Shown here: in pieces, positions 20,815 to 31,405 of the stretch
How the letters are laid out: each line of letters starts with the position of its first letter
Position numbering within the stretch: the first letter of the stretch is position 1
NCBI GenBank assembly: GCA_033398695.1
Contig: JAWKAU010000207.1
Location: 1 to 64,000 of the forward strand
Origin: Orobanche coerulescens
Lineage: Eukaryota > Streptophyta > Magnoliopsida > Lamiales > Orobanchaceae
DNA length: 64,000 bases
Direction: 5' to 3'
Made by a program: the position numbers and the translations under genes
The notes under the pieces: model-generated
What the model was told of the DNA's origin: nothing
The model's database searches: none
What the model saw: only the letters and a program-made list of their open reading frames with translations

Positions 20815-22353
20815 TCAATTTTTGGGGATCCAACCTATAGTTGGTTTTTGTTTAGAAACGTAGACGATATTTGAAACGATTGTTCCTTTAGGAACCCAAA
20901 TTTTCTTAATTTTTATCGTCCGTCTCGGGCTTTTGCAACTTGAAATATGATGCCCGATTTTTAAACACTTTTCGCAATGGGGTATCTTAAAATTAACGGA
21001 TTCGTTTTTCAAACGAGTTTTGAATCCTAACCCCTCTTTATTCAAAGTAAATTTTTGAACACCAAGCATTTGTTCAAATTTCTCGTTTCCGCACGAGAAT
21101 TTTCTTGTTAAAGATTTTAGTTCATCTTGAACTTTTAAAAGATCATTCTTCAAAATATTTTCATTTTCAATACACTTTGAATGATCGATTTCAACAAATT
21201 TTCCCTTCTCGATAATTTTGGAATTTTCAATTTCCAAAGATTTAATTTTAGACTTAAGGGATTTGATTTCCGATAATGCATTTTGAAAATCCGTATGCAA
21301 TAATTCAAATGCATCAAAAAGTTCATCACGGGAGGATGTACTTACCTGGCTTTCGACGTCGCTGCCGAACGAACTCCGGGCCATGAGAGCGAGATTATTT
21401 TGATTGATGAAATCATCGTCTTCATCTTCATCGCTCCAAGTAGCCACGAGAACCTCCTTCTTGGGTTTGACACGACAATGCTTAGCGAAGTGGCCTGGTT
21501 TTCCACATAATCGACAAGAGTTGTCGAATTTCTTAGATTCGCCCGAGATATCCTTCTTCCTCCGGTTTAATAAGGTTTGAAACTTATTAATGTTTTTGGC
21601 ATAATATGCCGATTCTTCGTCGCTTTCCTCCACCTGAATTTCTTCTTTCTTCCTCGACATCTTAGCCTTCATGGCTAACGATCGTTCCTTCGGCTTCGGC
21701 TTGACACTTCGTGATTTTAAAACAATCTCATAATTGATTAGTGAACCAACAAGGGCACTAAAATCGAGCGTGTTGAGGTCTTTAGATTCCATAATCGCGG
21801 TCACGGTGCCGTCCCATTCGCTAGGTAGTGATCGTAAGATTTTCTTAACTTTTTCACTACTAGATAATGGTTTGCCAAACGAAGCTAGTCCATTGGTGAT
21901 GACCGAGAATCGGTCGAGCATATTGGTGATGGACTCGTCACCCTTCATCATGAATAACTCGTAGTCATGGAGAAGCATATTTATCTTCGTCTCCTTGACT
22001 TGAGTCGTCCCTTCGTGTGTGATTTCTAGAATTTTCCATATTTCTTTCGCACTCTCACACGATGAGATTCGATTGACCTCTTCCGGATTTAAGGCACAAA
22101 ATAAGAGTTGAGTAGCCTTACAATTTAGATGGTCATTTTTCCAATCGGCATCGTCGTATTCTTCGAAAGATTTGAGCGTACCGTCGGATTTGATTGGAAC
22201 TTTCGGGCCAAGGCAGATAATCTTCCAAATTTCGATGTCGTATGCTCGGATGAATATCGACATCTTCTTCTTCCACGTCAAATAATTTGAGCCATCAAAG
22301 AATGGTGGTCGGTTGAGAGCAAGGCCTTCGACGGGAGCCATTTGAAAAGCCAT
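20815..22353 (-). CDS. gag: Intact Sirevirus-like gag of element E
   Basis: A 512-residue uninterrupted frame, the only apparently complete protein in the window. It would form the particle shell and bind element RNA. The start at MAFQMAPVEGLALNRPPFFD fits a copia gag: residues 17-60 (FFDGSNYLTWKKKM) resemble the DUF4219 N-terminus. A UBN2-type core follows at about 70-210, including AKEIWKILEITHEGT and KILRSLPSEW. A CCHC knuckle CRLCGKPGHFAKHC is at 280-293, an acidic stretch (DEDEDDD) at 308-314, and a heptad-rich coiled-coil-like region at about 345-420. A second CCHC motif, CEKCLKIGHHISSC, is at 460-473. Sireviruses are known for a long gag with such a C-terminal extension. The frame ends in WIPKN with no pol, whereas in autonomous relatives the protease would follow here. 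Confidence 0.9.
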   Translation of the reverse strand: MAFQMAPVEGLALNRPPFFDGSNYLTWKKKMSIFIRAYDIEIWKIICLGPKVPIKSDGTLKSFEEYDDADWKNDHLNCKATQLLFCALNPEEVNRISSCESAKEIWKILEITHEGTTQVKETKINMLLHDYELFMMKGDESITNMLDRFSVITNGLASFGKPLSSSEKVKKILRSLPSEWDGTVTAIMESKDLNTLDFSALVGSLINYEIVLKSRSVKPKPKERSLAMKAKMSRKKEEIQVEESDEESAYYAKNINKFQTLLNRRKKDISGESKKFDNSCRLCGKPGHFAKHCRVKPKKEVLVATWSDEDEDDDFINQNNLALMARSSFGSDVESQVSTSSRDELFDAFELLHTDFQNALSEIKSLKSKIKSLEIENSKIIEKGKFVEIDHSKCIENENILKNDLLKVQDELKSLTRKFSCGNEKFEQMLGVQKFTLNKEGLGFKTRLKNESVNFKIPHCEKCLKIGHHISSCKSPRRTIKIKKIWVPKGTIVSNIVYVSKQKPTIGWIPKN

Positions 22354-22396
22354 TTTGGATCTTCTCCTCGGATGTTAAGCCGCGTATTGGAGTACC

Positions 22397-22408
22397 GCTC
22401 CGATACCA
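22397..22408 (-). other. Primer binding site of element E (tRNA-iMet type)
   Basis: The minus strand reads TGGTATCGGAGC two bases inside the 5' LTR, the same primer sequence as element A. Confidence 0.9.
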
Positions 22409-22410
22409 AT

Positions 22411-23434
22411 TGTTGGGTACAGGGTCGGATATTTGCGCCGTGTGCGGAAGCGTAAATAAAAGGTGCGGAAAATAAAGGACACGAGGATATATAGAGGTTC
22501 GGCTATAATCGAGCCTACGTCCTCTCTCGGTATCTTTTTCTATAGGATCAAGATAAAAACCTCTATGCCTCTCTTCTATCGGTCGAGGTATAACCGTTAC
22601 AATCACGTCTTCTATTGGTCCGTGATAAACCACTCGTACTTGTCTTTGCGTCGGTCCAAGTTAAACCGTTTTCCTTTTCTATCGGACAAGGAATCAACCG
22701 CTCTAGCTTTCTATGGGTACTAGATAAACCTCACTTAGATATCGATTGCGATTCTAATAATGCCGGATCCTTGATCCTAATAACACCGAATCCAATCGTA
22801 TCTTTTCTTTTACCACTCGTGTATGTTTTCGTGAATTTTCACTCAAACACTTACAATTAAGCTCAATATCAACAACAAGAATGTGTATAATAATATCACA
22901 AGTATAGGCAATTTGCTCAAGGTTGTTGTACTCAAACAATACCATAGGGATGGTATTTATAGGCTCAATCTTCAAACTAGCCGTTAGCTGCCAGACTGCT
23001 CATTACGTACGTTATATGCTCTCCATTACGTACGTTAACCATGGCTGGTTACGTACGTTAGCATCTTCACAAATCAGTCCAGTGAGTTTCATCATTTGAG
23101 TTACGTACGTTAGCCTTTCCTTTGTTACGTACGTTAACATTACGTCACTCATGACGTCATATATCCGTTGTATGCTTTGCTGACTTTGACTTCTCCAACG
23201 TTCACTTGTTTGAACTCCTTTACGTACGTTATCTCTCATCCATTACGTACGTTAAGCTGCTACCATTACGTACGTTAATGATCACATATTACGTACGTTA
23301 GCTTTGAGATTTTCCAGCTTTTTGTACTTCGATTCCTTCGATGCTTTGCTTCGTCTCTTTGTTGTTTTGTTTTGCTTATCAACATTAATCATCAAAACAC
23401 TTTTAATTTATGTATGGAACAAAATGTTCCAACA
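22411..23434 (-). repeat. Element E 5' LTR
   Basis: Nearly identical to 19295-20332 but with nine palindromes (starting 23003, 23026, 23049, 23101, 23125, 23220, 23243, 23266, 23289), all intact. The TATA motif is at 22954-22963. Confidence 0.92.
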
Positions 23435-23439
23435 CTGGC
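23435..23439. repeat. Target-site duplication of element E, right copy
   Basis: ctggc, identical to 19290-19294. Confidence 0.92.
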
Positions 23440-24677
23440 TCCTATCGGCACCAACGTGGGCGGTCGCACCGGTGTCGACGTACCAACCACCTTGGTTCTC
23501 AACGTGGTTGACTTCTTCGGTGACCACAGCAGCAAGGTCATCCTCTTTCCATTCGCCATTAGTCTCGGCGATATTGGCAACATGTTTCTTCTTCTTGTTG
23601 GCCTTCGGCTTTCGACAGTCTTTCGCCGTATGCCCATGTTTGCCACAGTTGAAGCAATCGCCATCAAACTTCTTGACTCGTTGCTTCCCTTTGCTCTTGT
23701 TTTGGACACTTGGACGAGTCCTTTTATTGGAGGGTCCGCCATGCTCCAACAGATTGGCCTTAGCATCAATCAGGCCTTTTGGTTTGTGGTCATTTTTGCG
23801 TACGTCAGACTCGATACGCAATTTCACAATCAAATCTTCAAGAGTCATCTCCTTTCGCTTGTGCTTAAGGTAGCTCTTGAAGTCTTTCCAACTGGGGGGC
23901 AACTTTTCGATCACAGTTGCAACGGTAAAAGCGTCCGGTAGGGCCATTCCTTCGGCATTGACATCATGAACGATGAGTTGGAACTCTTGCACTTGTTCCA
24001 TGATTGGTTTTGAGTCAACCATTTTGTAGTCCAAATATTTTGCGACTACAAACTTCTTTGTACCTGCATCATCACTACGGTACTTCTTTTCAAGTGCCTC
24101 CCACATCTCTTTTGATGTGTTTACAACAGAATAAACATTGTACAAACTATCTTCTAAAGAATTCAGAATAAAGTTTTTACAAAGATAGTCTCCATTGTGC
24201 CAGTTGTCATAAGCAGCTCGGACTGTAAAACTAGTCTCTTGAGCATTTGGCACCGGTGGCGCATCTTCCTTAAGGAAGTTAGCAAACCCCAATGTTGTTA
24301 AATAGAACAACATCTTTTGTTGCCACCTTTTAAAGTCGGCACCACCAAACTTTGGTGGCTTCTCGGCGGTAGGCATCATCCTAGGCCCCGAGATTGTTCC
24401 AAAAAAGGAACCACTCGTGTTGAACCCGTAGGCTCCAACACTAGATCCTAACATGGATCCCACGGTACCACTAAAAGTGGAACCAACGGTGCCACTCGAG
24501 GTGGATCCACCGGTAGTCAGAAAGGGGTTCGAAAACACCCATGGAGTTGTTCTTTGAGGTAGTCGAGCTCATCATGCTGGACAAGGTTGCGGCAATTGTG
24601 TTTGCCACGTTCGAAGCTTCGGTCGCGGAGGCAAAGGTAGTGGTGGTGGCGGAGTCGGTGGCAGCAACGGTCGTCAT
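23440..24677 (-). pseudogene. gag-pro: D' gag and protease N-terminus
   Basis: The gag probably starts at 24677 (MTTVAATDSATTTTFASA). Its frame shifts near 24530, after which 376 codons are open from 24538; the last few lie in element E. The UBN2/Retrotran_gag_2 core is clear ([53 protein letters not shown]). A CCHC knuckle [14 protein letters not shown] follows, then the protease active site WYVDTGATAHV. The DTGA motif is the catalytic Asp of the copia aspartic protease. The sequence is cut within the protease by element E and resumes at 19294. Homologous sequence in D is uninterrupted at this point. Confidence 0.88.
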
Positions 24678-24718
24678 CTCCAGTTGTAGGATTTAGCAAG
24701 TAATATTTGTCTTGCGCT
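24678..24718. other. D' leader between gag and 5' LTR
   Basis: A very short leader. The sequence next to the LTR (agcgcaagacaaat on the minus strand) is not a tRNA-iMet 3'-end primer site, so this family uses another or an unrecognised primer. Element D has the matching aagtgcaagac at the same place. Confidence 0.4.
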
Positions 24719-25826
24719 TGTTGGTAATTTATCTGTTTTACAAACTTGCTGGGCGAAAAATAAAATACAACTGGAAAAAACAAATTACAACTCGAAACTC
24801 AGAAACTACAGGACTCGTAAGAAGAAAAGTACAAAACTCGAAACAGAATTGAAAATACAAGAAAAATAATAAAAAAACCGTAAATGAAGTCGAGTCGAGG
24901 AGGCCTCTTCCCGCAAGACAAATATTGCCCCGGTAGTGCTCTTCGGTTTAGCAATTTGTCTCCAAAGGTAAAACGACTTTCGTCTCGACGAATGTAGCAC
25001 CACAATTCCAGCGAGCTCCGGCGAACAAGAACGAGTCGAGAACTGAACTGACTATGAGATGCAGGTATGCAGAATATATTTTCTGTGTTTTTCTGTGTGT
25101 CTGATGCATATGAGATGCATGCCTATTTATAGGCCATCTCACCTGCAGGGGAGTTAATACATAATGCAGTCATTTATGCTGCATTATGGGCAGGAGTTAC
25201 GTTTTTCAAACAAATGGCAGGGGTTACGAAATCCAAACCTGCCATTAACTTTTCCCCATAACACCTGGGAGGTTACTTCCGGGTTAGACTGAATTTGAAC
25301 AGTCAGGACGCACCTGGACTGTATTCAGCTCCGGCCAAGCCCACGAACAGGCCCAAAGACCAGCCCAAAGACCAATTTCCAAGATCCAAGATCCAAGATC
25401 CAAGTCCAAGGCCAAGGCCAAGGCCAAGGCCAAGGCCAAGGTCCAAGGTCCAAGGTCCACGGTCCAAGGTCCAAGGTCCACGGCACGCGGCTCGCGGCTC
25501 GCGGCCGCGGCCGCGGCCGAGGCCGAGGCGAGGCGGGCGCGCGCGTGTGCGCGCGTGTGGGCTTTAAGCCCATACACATGTGCCATTAATTATTACATGC
25601 ATAAAGGTAACTCCTTATATACTAGAATAATGATGGTTCATTATTCAATGTGGGATTCTATCCCTTATTAATTCACAATTAAGTGAAACTTTAATTCACT
25701 ATTTCTCACTCACCGGGAATCGGTTTAGAGAAAGTGAATATACCACGATCATCTACTCGAAACGTAGATCGATCCTATGATATTTAATTTTAAAAAATAA
25801 AATTAAAATCATTAACGATTCCAACA
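24719..25826 (-). repeat. Element D' 5' LTR
   Basis: Matches 14530-15771. It is about 130 bp shorter, through a shorter hexanucleotide array and smaller deletions. TATA is in cctatttatagg (25122-25133). Confidence 0.9.
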
Positions 25827-25831
25827 CACAC
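25827..25831. repeat. Target-site duplication of element D', right copy
   Basis: cacac, as at 14525-14529. Confidence 0.75.
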
Positions 25832-26475
25832 GATTGACACTCGCTCTGAGACTGAACAAGATCAATTGAATGATGAACAAAGGGATGAAACTGGACGTGT
25901 GAATCATTCGAAGTCACCGGTTGCGAGTATGTCACCTCCACCAGATCTGACAGCGGAATATCCTGAACAACCCCATTCATGAATGCAGTAAAGCAATTCA
26001 TGATTAAGGTGCGAAATTTTATTTGTGCTTCCGGAGTTGTATTATAATGATCAAGGCTATTCCCATATCCGATTCAAAAGTGCCATAGATCGTGATAATG
26101 TTCTGATATAAGGTCCTTATTCAATCTATGGTATATGTATGTTCCTAAGGACTTGGTCGCCTCAATTTGAACTAAGAGACGATTTGTTGCGTGTATTACC
26201 GTTGTGGGTGACCTTTCCACAATCGCCGTTACAGTTATGGGGGGAACGTAGCATTGCTAGGATTGCTAGTGCCATAGGCAAACCTATTGTTACAGATGAG
26301 GGTACTGCAAAAAAATTTGCGTGTGTCGTACGGCAGAATATTGTTAGAAAGTGCCATGATTGTTACCTGGAATGTTAGGGGCTTCAATAAAGATTCCAGA
26401 CACATGGAAATTAGAAGATAATTTGCCAAGGATTGGTCTTTCCGCGATAATTATGATTGTCATGATAATATAATG
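25832..26475 (+). pseudogene. LINE (L1-type) ORF1 remainder and start of endonuclease, decayed
   Basis: Continues the ORF1 frame begun at 14465, then breaks at a stop at 25979. Frames still show a DUF4283-like domain: ELYYNDQGYSHIRFKSAIDR, then PLWVTFPQSPLQLWGERS and ARIASAIGKPIVTDEGTAKK (26139-26378). About 380 bp that are present in the paralogous copy, covering a zinc-knuckle-like segment, are missing at about 26345. Immediately after comes MIVTWNVRGFNKDSRHMEIR, the hallmark start of the L1 apurinic endonuclease. Reverse transcriptase is absent. The element is long dead. Confidence 0.8.
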
Positions 26476-26655
26476 TCAGAATCTGGTTACTCTGGAAGGA
26501 AAATAATGTAAACGAGGCATTATCCAACTCGTGCGATGCACGGTCTTTGGTTGAATATCTACGTATTTTGTACGTAATATTGGGACAGGCGGTTGAATTA
26601 GCAGATGACAGAATTTAAATGCCTTTTAGAGAAACCAAGAAAATAAATGCCCCAA
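26476..26655. other. Decayed LINE or host sequence
   Basis: No protein can be followed far. A fragment resembling the L1 endonuclease (SNSCDARSLVEYLR) is visible near 26520-26565. Confidence 0.3.
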
Positions 26656-26727
26656 AAATTAGAAGACAATTTGCCATGGATTGGCCTTTCCGCGATAATT
26701 ATGATTGTCATGATAATATAATGGCTT
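26656..26727 (+). repeat. Partial duplicate of LINE endonuclease segment
   Basis: Repeats 26404-26475 (agaagacaatttgccatgga versus agaagataatttgccaagga, then ccgcgataattatgattgtc in both). It is a local duplication about 250 bp downstream. Confidence 0.8.
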
Positions 26728-26769
26728 AGTTGTCATGATGCAACAATTGGGGATGTTTGAAGCTACCAC

Positions 26770-26992
26770 AAGGGGTTGTAATTTACTTGGAGAAAATTAT
26801 TGGTGCACCGATATACCATAAAAAAAAATAATGGACGGACATTTTTTTTTTTGAATTTTTCACTTTTTTTAATAAAAAAAGTCAAAACGACGTCGTTTTG
26901 ACCAAAACGTCGTTTGGTACAATTTTTTTTTTCTTTGGGTTCGAGAAATTTTTGGTGGTGCACAAGCTCACGGTAGATCCGCCCCTGAGCAC
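26770..26992. mobile_element. Possible hAT-type MITE with an internal 22-bp palindrome
   Basis: The right end reads tagatccgcccctg, the reverse of CAGGGGCGGATCTA, a common hAT-type terminus in plants. The left end is not clear (caaggggttgtaa near 26768 is a weak match). A perfect palindrome gtcaaaacgacgtcgttttgac occupies 26881-26902. Confidence 0.35.
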
Positions 26993-27345
26993 TTTCCAGG
27001 AACCTGATTTTATGCAGATGGTTATGGAGGGTAGGCAAAGCAACAATTTCTGAGTAATTGTCCACGTACAAGAAGTCATACAATTAAGTAATTGTCTCAT
27101 ACTGAATATACCTACGGCACAATCGCACCAAAATCAACTTTCCACAATAATATCTGCAGTGAAATATTTAAATGTTCCGCCAATATAATTACCTGAGCCC
27201 TTTTGAAAATGAAGGCCTTGCCATGGCCGATGGACAAGCTCAGTGATCTTGGCTGCTCTCACTTTAGAACAACATCACTTTGTTTACTCTCAGCTAATGA
27301 GCAAGCCCACTTATCTTCATTGTCGGGGCCTCTAGTCCCCTTTAA
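26993..27345 (-). pseudogene. Unrecognised coding-like relic, possibly host-gene exons
   Basis: On the minus strand a stretch reads DNEDKWACSLAESKQSDVVL (27324 downward). A shifted frame then reads RAAKITELVHRPWQGLHFQK and continues through GTFKYFTADIIVES to a stop near 27135. A third segment, DNYSEIVALPTLHNHLHKIR, lies at about 27065-27000. These have amino-acid composition unlike the neighbouring transposon genes and could be decayed exons, with AG|GTAATT near 27192 as a possible splice donor. I do not recognise the protein. It is absent from the second duplicate copy. Confidence 0.22.
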
Positions 27346-27993
27346 TAAATAAGTTTTAATGGTTAGGAAAAAGACAAGGTTGATCACCAAAATCGAAGAC
27401 AATGATGTAACTTGTCCAAAATATTGTTTACTTTTTTATATCAAGGGAACCGGTTGTCGGTCGTTATTCTCTGAGTTGGTACTGATAAATTCTCAGGCTG
27501 AACATAATAGCCTGCAAATTAGGTTAATCAATTAAATCACATTAGACAATGTCTATATGATACGTTAACTGAGAGTGTTAGTAGGAAAAATCAAACTAGT
27601 AACTTTTCAATCCCACGTTCACCTACTCCACCAACTCAAGAGTTATTGTTGGTTTCTTCCCTTACTTTAATTCTTCCTCGTTATGCGTTTCATTTTTCTT
27701 TATCTTTTTGAAGGAAAGGTTGAAAAAAGAAGTTTTACTTTTGAGGGAGAATGCGGTAAAAGTAATTCGAATAATTATTACTCTCTGTCTTAATCAAATG
27801 TATACAGAGAGTGTATATTTGATATACTTTAGGTAATGATGTATAAGTAATGATATTCAAATATATGATGGAGATTAGAAAATAAAAAGTATTGATGATA
27901 AATATTCGATGAAGATTAAAAAGCAAAAGATAATTGTTTGATTTGATTGTGAAATGTGATATTTATTTCTTTTTTTGAAAAAGATACTATAAT

Positions 27994-28356
27994 TTATTCG
28001 CAAACGCGTGAAATATGGAGAAGGCCCACCAAAGAGCTTGGAGGTTCATCCCAAACATACGGTAAAGGAAAATCAATAGACATTCTAGCTAAAATATGAG
28101 CATCAACATTTTTCTCTCGCCTAACATGTCGTATAATTTGTTGTCGAGACCGGGAAGGACCGACAACTTTCAACATAGCTCCGAACACAAAATTGTCAGG
28201 TAGGCTCGAGTGCATAGCATCAGCAACAACGTTACACTCCGTCCTGAACTCCACAAGGTTCAAACCTTTGTGCTTTATCCATGGAAGAGCCTCTCTTGTA
28301 TATACTGTTTGTGAAACCAAATTGTCATACCTCAAAAAATGGAACAACAATACCAC
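27994..28356 (-). pseudogene. LINE-type RNase H domain fragment (RVT_3-like)
   Basis: A 120-residue open frame. ECNVVADAMHSSLPDNFVFG and IRHVRREKNVDAHILAR match the C-terminal RNase H-like region of plant non-LTR retroelement proteins, and YVWDEPPSSLVGLL matches the usual end. The expected DC in the first motif is EC here. No reverse transcriptase precedes it. The same frame is open in the duplicate at 56845-57207 with a single residue change seen (SLPD versus SIPD), so it is either young or under little decay. Confidence 0.6.
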
Positions 28357-28884
28357 CTATGAATTTATATCTAAATATAAACATTTATTTTATCATGTCA
28401 ATGAAAAAGCAAGTTATAATAGTCAATCAATCAACCAAAAGGATATATTTATTATAATTACCATGTTTAAAAGATACTTACCAATTAATATTTAAGAACA
28501 TATGTTTAGCAAGAAGACTCATGTTTTTTGACAATTTAAGGCTCAAAAATTTTTTGGGTAAGATTGATATTCAATTTTTAACTTCATTATAATTATTAAC
28601 AACTCATCAAATGTCAAATACTTAATAATTTTTTTGATTTTTTAGTTTGTGATATGAATAATTAATTAATTAATGATTAATCCTAATGTCATATATTCAT
28701 AATTAAGAAATCATGTAGGAAATGGTTAGATTTTAAATCCTTTACGTAGTCTGATTTTTAGTTTTTAAAGTTTATCCTAGATGAAGATAAAATAATTCGT
28801 TATATTGAACTATAATAAATTCATTAAAAAATATTATAAAAAACATGATGATAACGAAAAATAATATACTAGAAGTGTGGTCGC
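28357..28884. other. AT-rich DNA, no feature seen
   Basis: No recognisable coding or repeat structure beyond its duplication at about 57208-57735. Confidence 0.4.
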
Positions 28885-29250
28885 ACAATGTTAGATAGAA
28901 TTGCGAACGGGGTTTTCAAGAACGCGCTGGAAGTGGCGCCCATTTCAGCGAAAGTTAGGGAAGGGAGATTGAGATGGTTTGGCCACGTCCGCAGGAGGCA
29001 GGCATCTGCTCCGGTGAGGAGGGTCGAGAGTTTATTGGTTGTCGGGGATAGGAGGAGGCGAGGCCAGGAGGACGTGGGAGGAGCAACTGAGATTATATTT
29101 GAAGGCCTTAAACCTTTCCGAGACCATGACTTGATAGGTGCGCTTGGAGGCGCCAGATCAGAGTTGTGGATTCTTTTGTAGGGAGCGGTGCTGTAGTTGA
29201 GAGCCTCAGGGTTGGGTTGTCTCGGTTAGCTTTGACCTAAAGCATTGTAT
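28885..29250 (+). pseudogene. RTE-type LINE, C-terminal tail of the polyprotein
   Basis: A 97-residue frame (28888-29181) contains REGRLRWFGHVRRRQASAPV, the signature tail after the reverse transcriptase of plant RTE LINEs (typically LRWFGHV.RRP..APVR). The upstream polymerase is missing. Retention of only the 3' end is typical of 5'-truncated LINE insertions. The duplicate at 57738-58080 has the same segment with several small deletions that break the frame. Confidence 0.65.
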
Positions 29251-31329
29251 TTTTTACGTGTATTGTATATTTTATCCTATTGCCTTTTGCGTGTGGTGTA
29301 TTTTTGACAGGTAGCTGTGCGCAGAGTCAACCTCTCTTCTGTTAGAGCAGCGTTCATCGAGAGTGTAGTTAAGTCTCGTGTGAATTAAGCCATGGGCTCA
29401 GGTATGGTTTTGAGCTTTTTCGTATCATATGCTTCTTTGTATATATCATTCAATACTTTGTTGTGCATTAATTTGAAGTCTTCACTAAACAACCATCTAG
29501 TAAAAGTAGGGTCATGGTCTGCAGACATCTTGCTCTCCTCAAATCCTGCTCTGAACGAGATATACTGGGTATATTTGGTTTGATTTGATTTTTTATATTT
29601 AACCAGATTTCACTATGCAAATCTATAAATAAATGAAGTAGGTACCGGTAATTGGATGATTACCTACATAATGGCATCTTTATATGTATCATATATACTA
29701 AATACTAATTAATAAAGAAATCATTTGTGATATATTTGCTATATTCTATTTTATTTCGTTGTGTTATGTAATATTAGTTCCTATTTGATGTACACATAAT
29801 TATATATTCTAGCTTAGAATTATAAATTTGATATGTCTATTTATTTCATATTTTAACTTTTATTATAAAATAATATAATATATATTAATACAACTCCCAT
29901 GTATTACACGGATTTTATGCGATATTTAATTATTTAGCACACATCCTCGGTGGCTTCTCTCTACCCGAATCCTAGGTTCACGCGACTTCATCAATTATTC
30001 ATTTAAAAATAAATATCATCGTCAAAATCTAAATATTTAGTTTAAAAATAAACTACTTTGTAACTCATTGAAAATCGACGGAAATATAGGTGAATGATTT
30101 AATTAAAACATTAGAAATAAAAAATAATATTCAATACTTTAAAAAAAATCTACGATATTGCTATAGTTATTTAAAAGAAGTAATGAAAAAAGATGAGTCA
30201 TTCATAATAAAAACATCGGTAAAATCAAGAGGTTTATTTGATACTATTTCCAACAATATTTCAAGAAAAAAAAAAGAATGTCACTAAAACAAATTTATAT
30301 TAGTTGAATGATCATACTACACATAAATGGTGACCATTCTAAGTTAAAACAGATTCTAAATTAACAACATATTACTTAGATAATACATCTGTCTAGTACT
30401 TTTTTTATAGACAATATAAATCATTATATTGTGCATCTCACCGGCTTGTTAGAAACTAAAATTACTAGTGACTCTAAATATCTCGCGTACAACCAACCAT
30501 GGCTGAAGACAAGTTGGAGGAGGTAGACATACGTGTGAAAGAGTTTGTCATTATCTCTTGTTAATAGTCGTAAGGAAGCAAACAGTCAATGAAAACTGTA
30601 TTCTTGACAACCTGGTGGGGAATTTTGTAAAATTCAACCATGATCACTTGAGAGTTCACTACATTCTGGCATCTATTCTAGCATCTATACTTTTGAGTCG
30701 AGTGACTGCCATCCTCGTTCTATTACACATACCTCGAGCTTGATCATTATTCTTGAGCACCAACAGAAAATAACCAACTTTCAACTTGATCATGTGGTTC
30801 AACAATATATGCTATTTTAGCATATTAAGGAATCCAGGAGAAAATACATTCATGCAATCAAACATATCTCCTTCCAAATGTTGTGAGAAGTAAGATACTC
30901 CTCATCTACACTAGCCATCTTTGACACCGTGTTTTTATTGATTTTCTCAATATCATTAGTTGGGGTGAGTACAGCTCTATCCTATAAAAATTGTGAATTT
31001 GATGGACGGGTACATACTTTCCACAATGACAGTAAAAGGACTCTCAGCATCTCATATACATATAGCATACGATCAATTAATGCGGGATTCTACATCATTT
31101 TCCTCGCTAACAATCACATTCGGTTTTTGTAATGTCCAATCAACAAAATAGTATGTCAATATGAAGTGTACAATTCTACATGTAGGAAGAAAGAGTGAAG
31201 CGCTACTACTGAAAATCTATGAGAAGAAGAACATCGCGCTACTACTGAAAATTTATGAGAAGAAGAACATCATATACGCCTCTTAAGTCCGAACACAGAA
31301 TCATATGTATAAATTTTTTTCTCATACCA
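29251..31329. other. Host-like intergenic DNA
   Basis: About 2.1 kb with no gene supported on either strand. Everything here recurs at about 58081-60168. Confidence 0.4.
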
Positions 31330-31405
31330 CTGTGGATCCAGGATTTTAAAATATGGTGTTCCTTTTTCTTCAATGATCTAACTGTAAAAAAAAAATTCTA
31401 ACTGT

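Larger units (their letters stand above)
19295..23434 (-). mobile_element. Element E: gag-only Sirevirus-like copia element, nested in D'
   Basis: A complete 4.14-kb element with LTRs of 1038 and 1024 bp, TSD ctggc, a tRNA-iMet primer site and a polypurine tract. The 2.08-kb interior contains a single intact gag and no protease, integrase or reverse transcriptase. Near-identical LTRs and an unbroken gag make it the youngest-looking insertion in the window. It would be mobilised only by pol supplied from a related autonomous element. Confidence 0.93.
14530..25826 (-). mobile_element. Element D': Ty1/copia retrotransposon with pol, split by element E
   Basis: LTRs at 14530-15771 and 24719-25826, both with TG...CA ends and TSD cacac. 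The coding order on the minus strand is gag, protease, integrase, reverse transcriptase, RNase H, which defines Ty1/copia. Without element E (4.14 kb) it would be about 7.15 kb, close to the size of related copy D. Coding regions carry several frameshifts. It inserted into LINE ORF1 and was later invaded by E in the protease region. Confidence 0.92.

Noticed and set aside
23304..23941. Plus-strand frames of 189 codons
   Set aside because: Antisense shadows of the D' gag on the minus strand; the same happens at 53995-54516 over the D gag.
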